The translations under genes were made by a program, and so were the position numbers. From assembly GCF_040581485.1 (NCBI RefSeq), contig NC_090131.1, positions 15,333,501-15,397,500 on the forward strand: DNA of 64,000 bases. The letters are read 5' to 3'. The notes under the pieces are model-generated. The model was not told the DNA's origin. It ran no database searches and saw only the letters and a program-made list of their open reading frames with translations. Position 1 is the first letter of the stretch. Every line of letters begins with the position of its first letter. This document shows positions 1 through 11,339 of the stretch, piece by piece. The stretch is from Linepithema humile (taxonomy: Eukaryota > Arthropoda > Insecta > Hymenoptera > Formicidae).

Positions 1-2300
1 AATCAAATTAATGATTACTTAAAAGAATAATTTTCCATCTCATGCACAAAATGGTAGTTAATGCTGGATATGCAGTGTTGCAGCATTCGAAATTTTTTAA
101 ACGATCAGATGTTGGTCTACGAAGAACTCACGACACAACAATGTGGCCAGAAATCCGTGGTCGTTTTATGGCTGGCTTTTAAACAAAATACGAAGTCCGT
201 GTAGCGATCGTTAAGCACGGTCAGTGTCCTACGTTCACAGTGGCCTCACCCTTTTGCCTCCTTGCTTCCTTTTTCTCTCTCCCCCTCTTAGCCGATCCTT
301 CTGGTCATCCTGCGGCGAACGCACCGTCCGATACCAGCTCGACCCTTAAGAGCCCACTCCATCAAAAGGGTGGCTTTTATACCTTCTATATTTACGAGGG
401 ATGTTTCTTCTTCCGCCGCCGGCTTTTTTGCGATAAGAGTAACAGGCTTTGGTATATCGACCTACCCTTATCCTTACACCACCTCGGATGTCCGTGAAAT
501 CGAAGGTAAGAATGCTCCGATACGCATATTATACGGGTATTACCTCCTGCTGTTTATATATTCAGCCCCAGAGTTGAGATATTGCTTTCTGCGTGGCGGC
601 CGAATCAAATATTGAGAGCAAAGAGCGGAGATTGAAAACAGTCACTCATAGAAAATTAGGAGTCTGCGCTTACATAGCTTGTTAACTCTTTGTTAATTTA
701 CTCAAGTGAGAGGAATTTAATGAACCATGTAGAATCCGTAGTGTTTTGTTAGTAAATAGAGCAAATGTATTGTTAATTATCATACGATTAAGACCGATTG
801 TTTGTATATCGTGACAATTATAAGTCATATTATAAGCATTTATACATATAAATCTATTTTTTATATTCATCCATGAATTACAAGATGTGAGCTTATTTAT
901 TAATTACTTGAGTATGCATTAATTTAGATAGTTAATAATTCGGAGAATAATGAAATTTTCAAATTCTACAATTAAATAACCAAAATTTATTTTTATTACT
1001 TATTTTTTATCTATTATTTTGCTTGCGAAATAGCAGATAACATAAAATAATTACACAATATAATTACAATACATTTTATATAAAAAGAATGGTAAAGCCA
1101 GACCAATTGACAGCTCTCTTTTGTCACTTTACTTCGATTCTAAGTTTTTTCCCCTGGGATAGTCCGCGTCTTTTGAGAAAGAAGTTAACTGTGCTGAATG
1201 TAATGTTTTGACAGAAGAAGAAACGGATAATCGATCGTCTAAGTCACTGACTCAGATACCTTTAACTTTGACGTCCGCCGTTTTATATCCTTTCGAGTAG
1301 GACGGAACGCTCTTATTGTTGCTGCCGTACTTTTAAACTTTGTAAAACACGTACAGGAAATATTTTCAAGTAGTAGCTACTTACTTTAGTTATAACACCT
1401 ACTTTATTTACGATGCTTAATTTATGATTTTATGACGAGCTTTTGTGAAATATTGAACAATAATATTTTGCAGATATTTTTATATCGGGAGTGTAGAAAG
1501 GATTAAAGAAAAGCCAGAAGGTTATTAGAATTCCCAAACGCCGCGAGATTCAATATAATGTGCGTTATCAGTATAAATGATTTATTCTTGCTTACATTTC
1601 TCAAAATACATAGCGCAGGAGGGTGAATACTATATGAAGAGGCATGCTATCATCCTAATACATGCCGCCATAAATTTTTTTTCCGCGCTCTCCTTTTTCG
1701 CATGGTTAGCTCTTTCGCGCTCATTGACTGCATGATTATGCAGCGAACTCGTGCCGCCTGGAAGGCCTGCATATTTTTATGCGTACCAGAGTCGGTTCTA
1801 GACGAGACATCGTGAAGGGTGGTGCATAAAGGAGAAAGACGAAAAAGCGCTCGAGAAATATATCCAGCGCACGCTCCGTGCAGCACGGAGTCGTCGTGTT
1901 ATCTTCGTTATCCGCATTAACATAATCGCCCAAGCATAAAGTTCGCAAGAGCGATCGTCCGAGCTGCACCGAGAATCGATTTCAGCATGAAATATGCAAA
2001 CTAAATTACACCTTGGCGCTATAAAGTTTCGATCACGCTGCAATCGCGGGTCATTAACAGCGAAATAATGCGCAAATATTTAGCGGCCGCGCTGGAAAAA
2101 TCTATTTAAACTTATGTTTCTTCAATGCCTTATTTCTCCTTTCCTTCGGGATGGCAAAATGATGCGAGCTAATGATCTGAGAACACTTTGCGGATTATTA
2201 AATACGTTGACTCGAGCAAACATAATATTTTGTTTGCGTCGAAAAAGTGTGAGAAAAATGCTTGAATAAACATCAGTAAGTTACAGGCAGCACTTAGTAC
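1..2300. other. noncoding stretch, AT-rich with two CpG-richer islands
   Basis: Most of this stretch is AT-rich, especially about 640-1120 and 1330-1680. GC-richer patches lie at about 240-620 and 1650-2080. The first patch holds the exon-like segment described separately at 292-505. In the second, several overlapping frames on the minus strand are open at once, which is usual for stop-poor GC-rich DNA and not a sign of coding. No RNA gene or transposon end is visible. Confidence 0.7.
292..505 (+). CDS. possible internal exon, product unknown (low confidence)
   Basis: A pyrimidine-rich tract at 241-289 ends in TTAG (AG at 290-291), a textbook 3' splice site. The sequence from 292 stays open in one frame until AAG|GTAAGA at 503-511, a good 5' splice site. 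The 71 codons encode a Pro/Arg/Ser/Tyr-containing peptide with no domain I recognise. A second frame over the same bases is also open until a TGA at 495-497, so it could instead be a terminal exon, or the openness could be chance in GC-rich DNA. No partner exon is recognisable in the rest of the window, so a spliced gene here is a hypothesis only. Confidence 0.15.
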
Positions 2301-3230
2301 GCACTTAGTATGCAATCATGAGAAATGTTTCGCGACAGAGCACTTTGGCCACGCCTACGCCCAGCAGGAAATACAAAGAGCTCGCCACATTTTAAGGAAA
2401 CATCCAATTGGGGTATCGTAACGGTGGTGAATCGCTCTCGGCGGCCGAGAATATAAATAGGCAGCGGCGCAAGCCGCGTTGCTTTACTCCAGATTTGTCT
2501 CTGTTCGTGGCGGCTGCCTTAGCAAAATGTGTTACCGCGGATAAAAGCGGCTTGGCCGCGAGAACGAGACGGGGGCAAAATGGAAAGCCCGAAAATGCGG
2601 TAAATAACGGAGAAGCCTAATGTTGCATGAACGCGATAAGACCTCACCTACGGCATGTATATTTTCCTTAAGAAGGCTGCAAGCTACGCGGCCACCGCGT
2701 CTCGCTCGTGAGGTATCGAGGGAGCACCATTCATCCGCTCGATCTAAATAAATAACAACTGATAGATGGCACGGGTTGGGCGGCGGTCGGCACAATGTTC
2801 TCGGAATCATTCCGACTTTCCCGGCAACACGTCTGCGGATAGTGCACTGTACGTACGTAAGGCACGGGCGATTTCTGAAGACGTAGGAAATGGTCGTTTC
2901 GCGTACGTACAGAAGGGAGCAACTCGCATTTCTCTGCGGAAGCCCGACGACAAATCGCTTTGACGTGGCTGTCGGTCGGAAAATTTCGCTCCTCCTGAGG
3001 TTACCGTCGGGAACACGCAATCACTCATTGCACGTCGCGCCAGATTTCTGTCACGCCGATCCATCTGGTCGTTACCGAACATTTTGCCGCGTATCGAAAC
3101 TTGCCCAGCTATTAAATCATAGAGTGTGATACGGCGCACATTTTATCAACAATATTATTTTCCTCTTCATAATGTGAATATACAGAACATTTTGATGTTA
3201 TAAATATTATAATACAAATATGAATGTTAC
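2300..3230. other. CpG-rich island, no gene recognised
   Basis: This is one of the GC-richer patches, dense in CpG, with overlapping stop-poor frames on both strands. The longest, a minus-strand frame of 162 codons over 2532-3020, begins at a TTG rather than ATG and is rich in Arg, Cys and Ser; plus-strand frames are open over the same bases. I read all as by-products of base composition. A CCAAT plus TATA-like pair near 2403-2460 is listed separately. Confidence 0.6.
2403..2484 (+). promoter_or_regulatory. possible TATA-type promoter
   Basis: CCAAT at 2403-2407 is followed about 45 bases later by TATAAATAG at 2452-2460, flanked on both sides by GC-rich sequence, as in many TATA promoters. 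A start site would be expected near 2483. No clear initiator is seen there, and no recognised gene follows. TATA-like strings are common in AT-rich DNA, so this is weak. Confidence 0.15.
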
Positions 3231-3231
3231 A

Positions 3232-3245
3232 TGTGTGTGTGTGTG
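3232..3245. repeat. short (TG)n microsatellite
   Basis: A run of seven TG units in AT-rich DNA. No gene adjoins it. Confidence 0.9.
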
Positions 3246-3441
3246 AATATAAATTTGCGCATTTTGCTTTACACTAATTTTTTCGGACAAGAGGTGTCGC
3301 ACGAAAGATATTTTTTAAATGTGTAGAAATATTATAAAATTTTTTGCGATTGTTTAGAGTTTGAGAGATTGTTACACAACGTAGAATTTGATAGAGCTGC
3401 ACTTTGAGTACAGGACGATGTATAATTACTAGCATACTTCG

Positions 3442-3465
3442 TTTTTTTTTCTTTTTTTTTTTTTT
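3442..3465. repeat. T homopolymer tract
   Basis: A T run of 24 bases broken by a single C at 3451. No target-site duplication or element body was seen beside it, so it is not evidence of a retroposed copy. Confidence 0.9.
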
Positions 3466-4044
3466 ACACACGACGCGTTTATTCTTTGCGGTAAATAATC
3501 GCACACGTGCGATTTTTTCAAAGTCTTTCAACTTTTTTTTACCAGATTATTCTTTAGATTTGCATGAAAATGAGACTTTCATAGATGGGCAAAATTAATG
3601 AATTTTAATAAGGGTCGCTCTGTGTCCTTTACCTTCCTATCTCTTTTCTCACGCGTACCATATCGTCGCCATCCTATTATCACGAGGTAAATTAAATGCG
3701 CTAACGCTGCTGAAAAAACTTTGACTTTACCCGACGTCTTCGTTTGCACCCTTTATATTTGACTTTGCCGTATCTTCGACAAGTCTTTTTCTTGCACTCT
3801 TCGCCCTCTTTGTTGCCTCTTACTTTCTATCTCCAGTGTAATTGAAATTCACCATGCTTTAAAGATACATGAGAAAATACCAGCTGTGCAAGTTGAACAC
3901 CGATCCTGAAATTTTTTTGCACAGAAATAGATACGCTTGACATTCCGCGATATTTAATTAAATTGTGCATGTACAAAGACTCTGTACACTCTGGTGCATT
4001 TTATAAATTATTAACATTTATTTATGAGCATTATTATTCTAACC
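3466..4044. other. noncoding stretch, pyrimidine-leaning
   Basis: This is AT-rich, with C/T-rich patches near 3620-3660 and 3720-3840. No gene, RNA or repeat longer than a few units was seen. Confidence 0.6.
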
Positions 4045-4070
4045 AAGAATTATTTACTTCCAGGTAAGGA
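4045..4070 (+). other. juxtaposed 3'/5' splice motif (recursive-splice-like)
   Basis: A T/C-rich run (TTTACTTCCAG) ends in CAG at 4061-4063 and is followed at once by GTAAGG at 4064-4069. Acceptor directly joined to donor is the shape of recursive splice (ratchet) sites known from long insect introns. The polypyrimidine tract is short. One or two such eight-base strings per strand are expected by chance in 64 kb, so this stays a candidate. Confidence 0.2.
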
Positions 4071-4261
4071 TGTATATCTAACGAGAGGTGCGAAATGACT
4101 ACCACTGGTTACGATCCGAAAGGTAGGCCGCATTAATCTATAAATATCTCAGATTATCCCAAGGCATGCTTTGCTCTGCCCGATTCATCGGCGAGGCGAC
4201 GAAGGCGCGCATTACTTTCCTACTTTCTTGGTCGATGAATAGGGTGATGTATGGAGGGTTC

Positions 4262-4460
4262 TACAAACTGAAAGAGAGAGAGAAAGAGAGGGAGAAAGCG
4301 CGGGTAAATGGGCGAACAGGATGGTTATAACGTGGTAAAAGAGAGATAGGCGGAGAGAGCGAGGACGAGGAGAAAGAGGAGCGGCACAGAAGAAAGAGAA
4401 AGAAAGAGGGAAGAAGGGGATAGGAAAATGCTGGATGAAGGAAGATAGAGAGAGAACGCC
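4262..4460 (+). repeat. purine-rich GA/GAA low-complexity tract
   Basis: For about 200 bases the plus strand is almost all A and G, made of interrupted GA, GGA and GAAA units. It is followed after about 85 bases by a tract of opposite strand bias (4546-4660). Apparent Ser/Leu-rich minus-strand translation here is low-complexity and was not taken as a gene. Confidence 0.85.
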
Positions 4461-4545
4461 AGAGTTTATAAGTTGGTAATTTGAGGCACGGAGCACGTAC
4501 GCGGATCCAGATCTTTGCGGCGCCGAAATAAATCAGCCACCTACG

Positions 4546-4660
4546 TCCCCACCTCCTTTTCCTCCTTCACCGCCACGGCATTGCCCCACCTCCCTTTTCT
4601 CCGTTGCTTTCTTCCACTATACTACCTCTCCTTTCTCATCCCCCGTCTTCTTCACCGCGC
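4546..4660 (+). repeat. pyrimidine-rich tract, mirror of upstream purine tract
   Basis: The plus strand switches to C/T-rich units (CCTCC, TTTTCT, CTCC). Together with 4262-4460 this forms a purine-then-pyrimidine arrangement, which would allow imperfect pairing in a transcript or triplex structures in DNA. Confidence 0.8.
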
Positions 4661-4937
4661 GTACTAGCAGCCCTCTTCTCGATCTTCGCACAAGCCCGCG
4701 GTTATTTATTCGAGAATTACCGTCGCTTATAATAAGCCCCTCTTTATTCTCCAGTGGCGTGGCAGCCGTGGCACTCACGGTGGAACAGATTTTACAGTGA
4801 TTTAATGGAGCTCCCACGAAAATACCGGGCACATGCAAGCGGTACCTCATGTACTCATAAAAACGATTACCGGCGAGCGCGGCATTGATTTTAGCCTCGT
4901 AGCCGTAAGGCCTCGTTTTGTCATTAAAATGGCGCAT
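4617..4937 (-). CDS. small ATG frame, 106 codons, product unknown
   Basis: On the minus strand an ATG at 4937 opens a 106-codon frame ending in TAG at 4617. The predicted peptide is mixed in composition in its first two thirds (a HCKIC motif about residue 46) and becomes Arg/Lys-rich toward the end. I recognise no family. A GTGAGT donor-like string within the frame (near 4772-4777) would allow splicing out of the first half. The tail overlaps the pyrimidine-rich tract at 4546-4660, which weakens the case. It may be chance openness in GC-rich DNA. Confidence 0.15.
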   Translation of the reverse strand: MRHFNDKTRPYGYEAKINAALAGNRFYEYMRYRLHVPGIFVGAPLNHCKICSTVSATAATPLENKEGLIISDGNSRINNRGLVRRSRRGLLVRAVKKTGDEKGEVV

Positions 4938-4979
4938 TATCAACGGCGTTCCGGTTCCTTGTTCATCGAGCACATCATT

Positions 4980-6348
4980 GACCTACCTGTCTTGCTTGCT
5001 ATGCCGTAGAGTACCGAGGAATGCATCTCCAAGTAGAGCGGCTAATGGATCTCGCATACCTCGTTGAATGAGTGAAAGCATATTTGTAGATTGCAACTTG
5101 ATCAACGTAGGTATGCGAGAACTGATTGATTTATCTCAGCAAATTGCGTAAAATCTTTAAGAACATCTGTTTTCAAGGAAATTTCGCGAAAGAAATAATG
5201 AGGCTTTTTTTTCTCTACATTTATACACATCAGTTTGAATATTTTGCAACAATCGATTAATTTTAGAGTAAAATGCCTCGATTACGCACTTGTATATTAT
5301 TTTGACATATGTAACGCATAGGATTAACAAGGACACTGGCAAAAATGTTACACACATATAATTGCATGCTATCAATAATCCATTTCATTTTTTCGAAAAA
5401 TAAAATTTAATAATCTACGTGTAGTACTACATAGTGAGTTCGTTCAACTCGTCATCCGCTGCATGTCATTTTGGGCGAATCCAGGTTAAAATCGGTTACA
5501 TAATCGGATTTTAGTAGCGACTGGATTTTTTGTGCGTTAGTATTTCATGGAAACTTAATTTATTTCATCGAAAAAGGGAGACAGAAAGAGAGTGAACGGT
5601 GACCATTATTGTTCCGATAAAACGCAAATCTGAATTCTCGTCTTTCTTTGTAGACGTTTCATATTTCTTGTGCATTTTTCTCTCGTTGAATAACTGAATA
5701 GCTCTTCGATAAAAATTAACAGGGAAGTTTTGGCGGAAAGAAAATTTTATACATCTCATCAAAGTGTTTTAGATTACAGAAGATCGTAAAATTTTTTTTT
5801 TTTTATATTTCTTATAAAGATATTAAGAAAAATATAACAAGTTAGATTTAGAAGCGGTATTTTTATTTTTAGATCCGATTTTCGTTGAAATAAGAAAATA
5901 ATTATGTGTTTAAGTTTATCTTAATTACAGTTTTGCGAAATAAAAATTTTTTTTTGTTAATTTTTGAGTCGTCGAATCTTTCTTATAAAACTACTCTGCG
6001 CGCGCACTAGAATCCACCCTCGGGAGGTGTGGTCATTCCGTTCTATCCCACGTATTACAGATAAAAACTTGCTTCGAAATCAAAAACTCGGAAGATGATT
6101 ATTCAATATTAGACAGTTTTAACGATTAAATAACATTTTACATTGGTCAATCAGTCACGCGTGTTGTCAAACTTGCGGATAGCGCGGCATTCGAGCAGAC
6201 ACTCGCATATTAACTTACCCACGCGATCTCGTATTTTCGACAAGTACAAGGGAACCATATCATGCCGCATGGAACTTGATGAATGATGAACGAGAGGTGG
6301 GATACTTGAAAATGGAAACTTGAAAATCCCGAGATACCGCGACAGGCG
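4980..6348. other. AT-rich noncoding stretch
   Basis: This holds a T run at 5791-5804, a 12-base perfect palindrome at 5420-5431 and otherwise simple AT-rich sequence. No coding, RNA or mobile-element signature was seen. Confidence 0.65.

Positions 6349-6375
<27 letters not shown>
6349..6375 (+). repeat. (TC)n microsatellite
   Basis: A pure run of 27 bases of TC. It sits at the edge of a CpG-richer patch running to about 6910. The minus strand is (GA)n, the sequence bound by GAGA factors in insects; binding here is not shown. Confidence 0.95.
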
Positions 6376-6379
<4 letters not shown>

Positions 6380-8100
6380 GCAGAAAGCGGCACAGGCATA
6401 GAAAGAAAAGCAGCCGGAATCCGGCAGACAACACTTTTCCGAGTATCGCGGTAGAAGTACGTGATCGCGCATTGAATCTCATTGGTGATAGCCACGAGTG
6501 GCGGGTAATATATCCAGTGCAGTCAAGCCCCTTCCTTCTCTGCCTCCAACCCCCACACACCATCATCGACCCCCGTTCCGCGCAGTCCACCAGTCCAGTG
6601 TCCCCGGTGCGCGGCCATTGTGCGAAGCTTTGTTCGAACGGTGACGGGGTCACATTAATCTGTCTCTCACCCCTTCTACATACATAGCCGGCGCGTTATA
6701 CGACGTGCATCGTTGTCCCCATAGGTACGGCGTCAATCCCCCTCTGTACTGTCACGAATCTACATCGTCGAAGCTCAATCGACCTACCGACCGAACGATC
6801 GATCGATCCGTGACGCGATACACTCGTCCTGTCCAATACTGAATAATCCCTTGCTCGTCACACGCCGGTGAAGGGCTCAGGTCCTTAAATCTCGATCGCC
6901 ATTGACAATGTCTTGAACTTGCATCGTTAACACGAGCTGCAGCTTTAGATGTCGATTATATGCACGAGAATTCAATTATTACTATACGCGTAAATGCTCG
7001 TAGTTCTCGCCAGTTCATTGATTGCTGTGATTATCGTACTTTCACACGAATTATAGTACAACAATATTTAATCCAAGTACTATCAACTATTACAAATTTT
7101 TCTACAACACGCGTTACTTTGTTATACATTTATTATTCTATATAACATATTTTTCGAATTAAATGACGTTATGTAAATAAGATATCTTTTTTCTTAAATA
7201 AGTTTTCATCAAAACATGAAATTATATGTATTTTAAATGTTAAAATAATTTTATATACTTAAATATTTTATTCTTAAACATTAGATTTAGCGCACACACT
7301 GGAATAATTGCATAAAACAAATTAAATTGTAAAACAACGTACGATATGTGAACGTGCAAAAGAACATATATCTATGATTGCGATCCATTGCAAAATGCAA
7401 AGAACAATATATCAATTCATGACCGCAATTATATTATGAATTTAATTGTACTTGATTATACGATGTTTTCAGTTTTCATATTAATACTGATAACACATTT
7501 ATATTGCTAATTACGATTTCTACATTATTATGGCTAAAATGAGTATTTGAGAAATAGAAAAACAGGTGCTTTCCGAAGAAGTGAAGAATGTAGTTTAGAG
7601 AATACCAATTTTATCTTCGATAAAACTCCGGATATACCAAAATTTACGATGGCTCCGCGTCCTTTCTATCAAACTTAGAATCTGTCAATGTCACGATGTG
7701 ATGGATGGTGATCGAACAAATGACGAAATATTGCGAAGATAAACCAGTCGCCAGCCGTGTCGTAATATATTATTTCGTATGAACATTGATATTATTCTTA
7801 TTCAATTTTAAATGTCTATGCTTAGCTGTGAATTTTTCAGATTAATAATCAATTTTAAAAACTCCAATAACATTGCCTTCGAAATCGGTGCCTTGAAAAG
7901 CCGTGTTGCTAGTTTAGTTTAAAATATGTTGTGTTTTATTTTCTTTCTACATAAAAATGTTTATATTTATAATTAATGTAACAGTTTATTTTGGTATATC
8001 TCTGATTTATTTTTATCATCATATTTTCTCATCGAAACATTCACAAAATCTATCGGGTTTTTCCACACTAAAAATAATTATGCAAATGGTGCGTATTCTA
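6376..8100. other. CpG-rich patch then long AT-rich stretch
   Basis: Positions 6376-6910 are GC-richer, with overlapping open frames on both strands and a short GATC repeat near 6796-6808. Positions 6910-8100 are strongly AT-rich with frequent stops. Nothing gene-like was seen. Confidence 0.65.
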
Positions 8101-9700
8101 CGTAAACTTAATGAATGGAAAATACTACGCTGATAATGTCTGTAAATGAATTTTTCTGCTGTGTAAAACTGCCGGCTATCGCGAGACGGAATCGAGATGA
8201 AGAACTTACGTTGTTCGATGAACGAAGCAGCTTCGTCGCGCTTAAAAGTATATACATCCGGTGTGCGCGTACGTGGAAAGAGCTGGAAGAATCACCTGTC
8301 CGCCACGAATGATTTCCTCACGTTATACTGTTCTGAGGCTCAATAGAGTCGCGATAGAAGGGGGTGCGTGCGCATTCCTATTTCGAGTTTCGAAGCTTCA
8401 GCTGTTGTATCGCGGCTGTATCGATTCATCCCCACTGTGTGCTTACTCCTTCGTGGTGGGGTATGCAGTCGGTAGTCCATTTTTCACGAGGCAAATTTTT
8501 TTATTATTCAAAAATGCCGTGTCATGCATAATTTGTGATAATTTTAGATATAATCATACAATTTCTAACGCACAATTTTTTCCTCACTTGATAATTCAAC
8601 ATAAAAATAATTCCTATTTATAAAATTTTAAATAAATTTTGTATTATATGAAACAAATGGTAATATTTTCTTTTATAATATTTATCACCAAAAGAGTTTC
8701 CGCATACATTTTTATATTATTTTTGTTCGCGTTTCGCTTTTGCAATTTTTTCAATATATTTTCCTTTTTTATTTTTATGAAATTAATATGCAGTGTAATG
8801 TGATATTAATAATAATTATTTTTGAAGGATTGTTGGTCGATTTTTAACGTTGTTAAAAGCTCTGCAAGCTCAATGAATGCTTTTGTACTTGAAAAAAATA
8901 AAATAGCATTAGGAAACAAATTTCGACGAGTGTAACATGGGCTTGTACAGCGTGCTCCCACTCCGACCATCATCCCTCTCTACGAGCGGCATTGTGCAAC
9001 CCCCTACTGCCCCTCTAACGCTGATACTACATTCGTAGTTCGAGCTCTGCTCGCCGGATGACGCCAGCATTTGCTTTTTCGGGGAAAACTCCGGGATGGA
9101 ATACACCCCCACGTTGGTAAGGTGGAAATTCTCGGCGGAGTGATAGCCCGGAAAGTTTGCGCGCGCATGCCGCGCAATAGTTTCATATCTATGTGCAATC
9201 TTCGCTTCCTGAGAAACATGTGGGATCGAACGTGGAAAAAGGGGTGGAAGGAAAACGTCGGATATACGGATAGACGACGGTGGGTCAGGACGCAGGGGGT
9301 TGGAAAAAATAATACTCACGCCACGTACGGGACTACAGTAATTTTCAGAGCACTCGTGCTCGGCTTGCTTGCAGCAGGGTAAGCGTGACTGGGGGCGATA
9401 GCATCGAGATCCCGCCGGGCGGATAAGCAGCCGCCAGCCTGGCCGTTTTATTTTCTAGTTTAAAATGTAAAATAACGGGAATTTCGCAAATTACAGCGGC
9501 GTGCGTTATTTGTACAAAGTAATGCGGCGAGCGTGCCCGATTCCTGCTTTCATTCCTCCCCGCGTGGCTTCTGTCCGCGAATGACCCGCCTTCTCCTCCC
9601 CGCTGAGCCACTTTGTCAGTACGATTGTCTACCGCTTGCAGTCACTTTTGGAATTTTTACACGGTACACGCTATCATTACTCTTAGGACTAGATTTAATG
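8100..9700. other. two GC-richer patches, no gene recognised
   Basis: Patches at 8160-8470 and 8920-9660 are separated by AT-rich DNA. A minus-strand frame over 8909-9319 is open for 136 codons but starts at GTG, and that GTG is the start of a donor-like GTGAGTATT. The peptide is Ser/Pro-rich and unfamiliar. Plus-strand frames are open over the same bases. Confidence 0.6.
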
Positions 9701-9990
9701 CATACCTGGTAGATCTAGTGCCGTTTGTCACGGGAATGCGAGAATGAAAACTTTTCTGCTTTTATTTGAACAGACAAATATAAGCCTTCGTTCGAAACAT
9801 GTTTTCGTCAATTGTTATAATTCTAATATCTCAAAATTAAAAGCAATTTAATAATCAGATACAGCGATGGTGTATTGAGCTATAATAGTACATTATTATC
9901 GAATAATAAGTTTATTAATAATAAATTTATATTGCGATATTATTTATGTAAAAATGATTGTATAAACGATGTAAAAACGACACTCACCTG

Positions 9991-10025
9991 AATGATGGAC
10001 GAGGGAGAAAAAAATTTTAAGGATG
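9991..10025 (-). other. strong recursive-splice-like motif on minus strand
   Basis: Read on the minus strand, a T/C-rich tract (complement of the purine run at 10005-10018) leads through CATCATTCAG directly into GTGAGTGTCG, the junction lying between 9998 and 9997. Acceptor and donor are both near consensus, with no exon between them. This matches the ratchet-site layout used in long insect introns. If real, it implies that a minus-strand gene spans the window, but no exon of such a gene is identified here. Confidence 0.25.
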
Positions 10026-11073
10026 AAACATCACCGTAATCAGATCTGAATTCATTTTGAATGCGGATCGGATTACAACCCTTTGGTAATGAGACACCCT
10101 AAATTTATTGCATCCCAACTGCTTCACGTTGGTGTCACACCGCGTTACCGCTTCCCACTTGAGATTCCATGTAATAAAATCAAAGAAAAGTTTTAACATT
10201 AAACACAATCAATGCGCTAAGAGTTATTTGTACCAATTTATTATTATATTTTAAATTAACAACAAGCATTGTACTATAAAATAAAAAATTCAAATTTTAT
10301 TTATAGAAATAATTACGAAAATCTGTGATCGTTTTTTTTCTTAATGAACTTAATGATATGATATATACAATTCGATTTTAGGATATCCACGCAATATTAT
10401 AGAAATCTCTATTGTTGTTGCAGAAAACAAACCAGGAAAAACTAAACATCCGAACGTCGTTACACGTTATTTCTCACAAAGGGTCGCGAATGCACGCGCA
10501 CCATTGACAGAAATGAACCGCGGAGTTATGTGTGTTTACGTTGTACCATAGGCTTCACAATGCACTCAACGTGCAGCTGTATAGCAATCAGAATCAATGG
10601 ACAAACCATTCGGGTGGTAGCTGTTGCAATACAGAATCGCAAAATATTTTACACGTTTTCTTTCTTTCCCTTTTTTTTCCATTTGCGTTACACACAACAT
10701 ATGTACGTGATAGTAGTGATAGAGCGACAGAGGCAAGGGACGTGCCGACATGGATATGTGTACCGTTGACCGTACATGCATGTATACTTAGGAAAGCGGT
10801 GGGTGTTTGGGTTGGTCTGCGGGGAGTCACGCAGGGTAGTAGTGCGTGCTTCACGCGACACACAGCCCCCACTACTCCCGCAAAATTCCCCGCTATGTCA
10901 TTACTATTAATAACCAGACAGAGAGAACACCACGGGCAGGGCATATTATTATTCATAATGATGTGATTCATTTCCCTCGAACCCCTCGGTTCTCCTTCCT
11001 TTTCGCTTCCCATTCCTTCTCCTTTTCTCATTTCATCTCCCTACCGTGATGACACTCTTACTCTCTCGCTCAG
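10026..11073. other. noncoding stretch leading into pyrimidine tract
   Basis: Positions 10200-10440 are AT-rich. Positions 10440-11073 are richer in GC, and the last 100 bases are C/T-rich, ending in CTCAG at 11069-11073, used as the acceptor of the next candidate exon. Several overlapping frames of 70-145 codons on both strands cancel each other as evidence. Confidence 0.6.
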
Positions 11074-11315
11074 ACCCGCGAGTCTCTTTCCATCACATCG
11101 CGTGAGTGTGTCTTCCATCCTCCATCAATGGTTCCAAGCTCCTTCCGCCGCATTCTCTTCGCTCGACGCGAGTTCCGTAATCGTATTAACATGCAAATAT
11201 TCACTTGCTAAGGCGTCGAAAATTGCCGAACGTTTCGATGCGCCGTACATACTTGAGAGATGTGATTTCGTGAATGCAAGTCGCGCTGCATGCCGAATTC
11301 GGGAGCGATACTTTC
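11074..11315 (+). CDS. possible internal exon, product unknown
   Basis: A long C/T-rich tract precedes CTCAG (AG at 11072-11073). From 11074 one frame is open through a strong donor GTAAGTAT at 11316-11323, giving about 80 codons; a second donor-like GTGAGT lies at 11331. The peptide is mixed in composition, with an Ala/Lys/Glu-containing stretch that could be helical near its middle. No family is recognised. A good acceptor, open frame and good donor together are better than background, but several such combinations are expected by chance in 64 kb. Confidence 0.15.
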
Positions 11316-11339
11316 GTAAGTATAATTGCCGTGAGTGAA

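Noticed and set aside
2532..3020. 162-codon minus-strand open frame
   Set aside because: It starts at TTG, is Arg/Cys/Ser-rich, and two plus-strand frames and another minus-strand frame are open over the same GC-rich bases.
3442..3465. T tract as the tail of a retroposed element
   Set aside because: No element body, second end or target-site duplication was found next to it.
9210..9240. tRNA B-box-like string on the minus strand
   Set aside because: The bases around GTTCGATCC cannot pair as a T stem, and no A box lies at the right distance.
8909..9319. 136-codon minus-strand frame
   Set aside because: It starts at a GTG that is itself a donor-like GTGAGTATT, and a plus-strand frame is open opposite. 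No family was recognised.
10532..11031. Opposing frames of about 145 codons on both strands
   Set aside because: Equal openness on both strands with no ATG-led, balanced peptide points to base composition.
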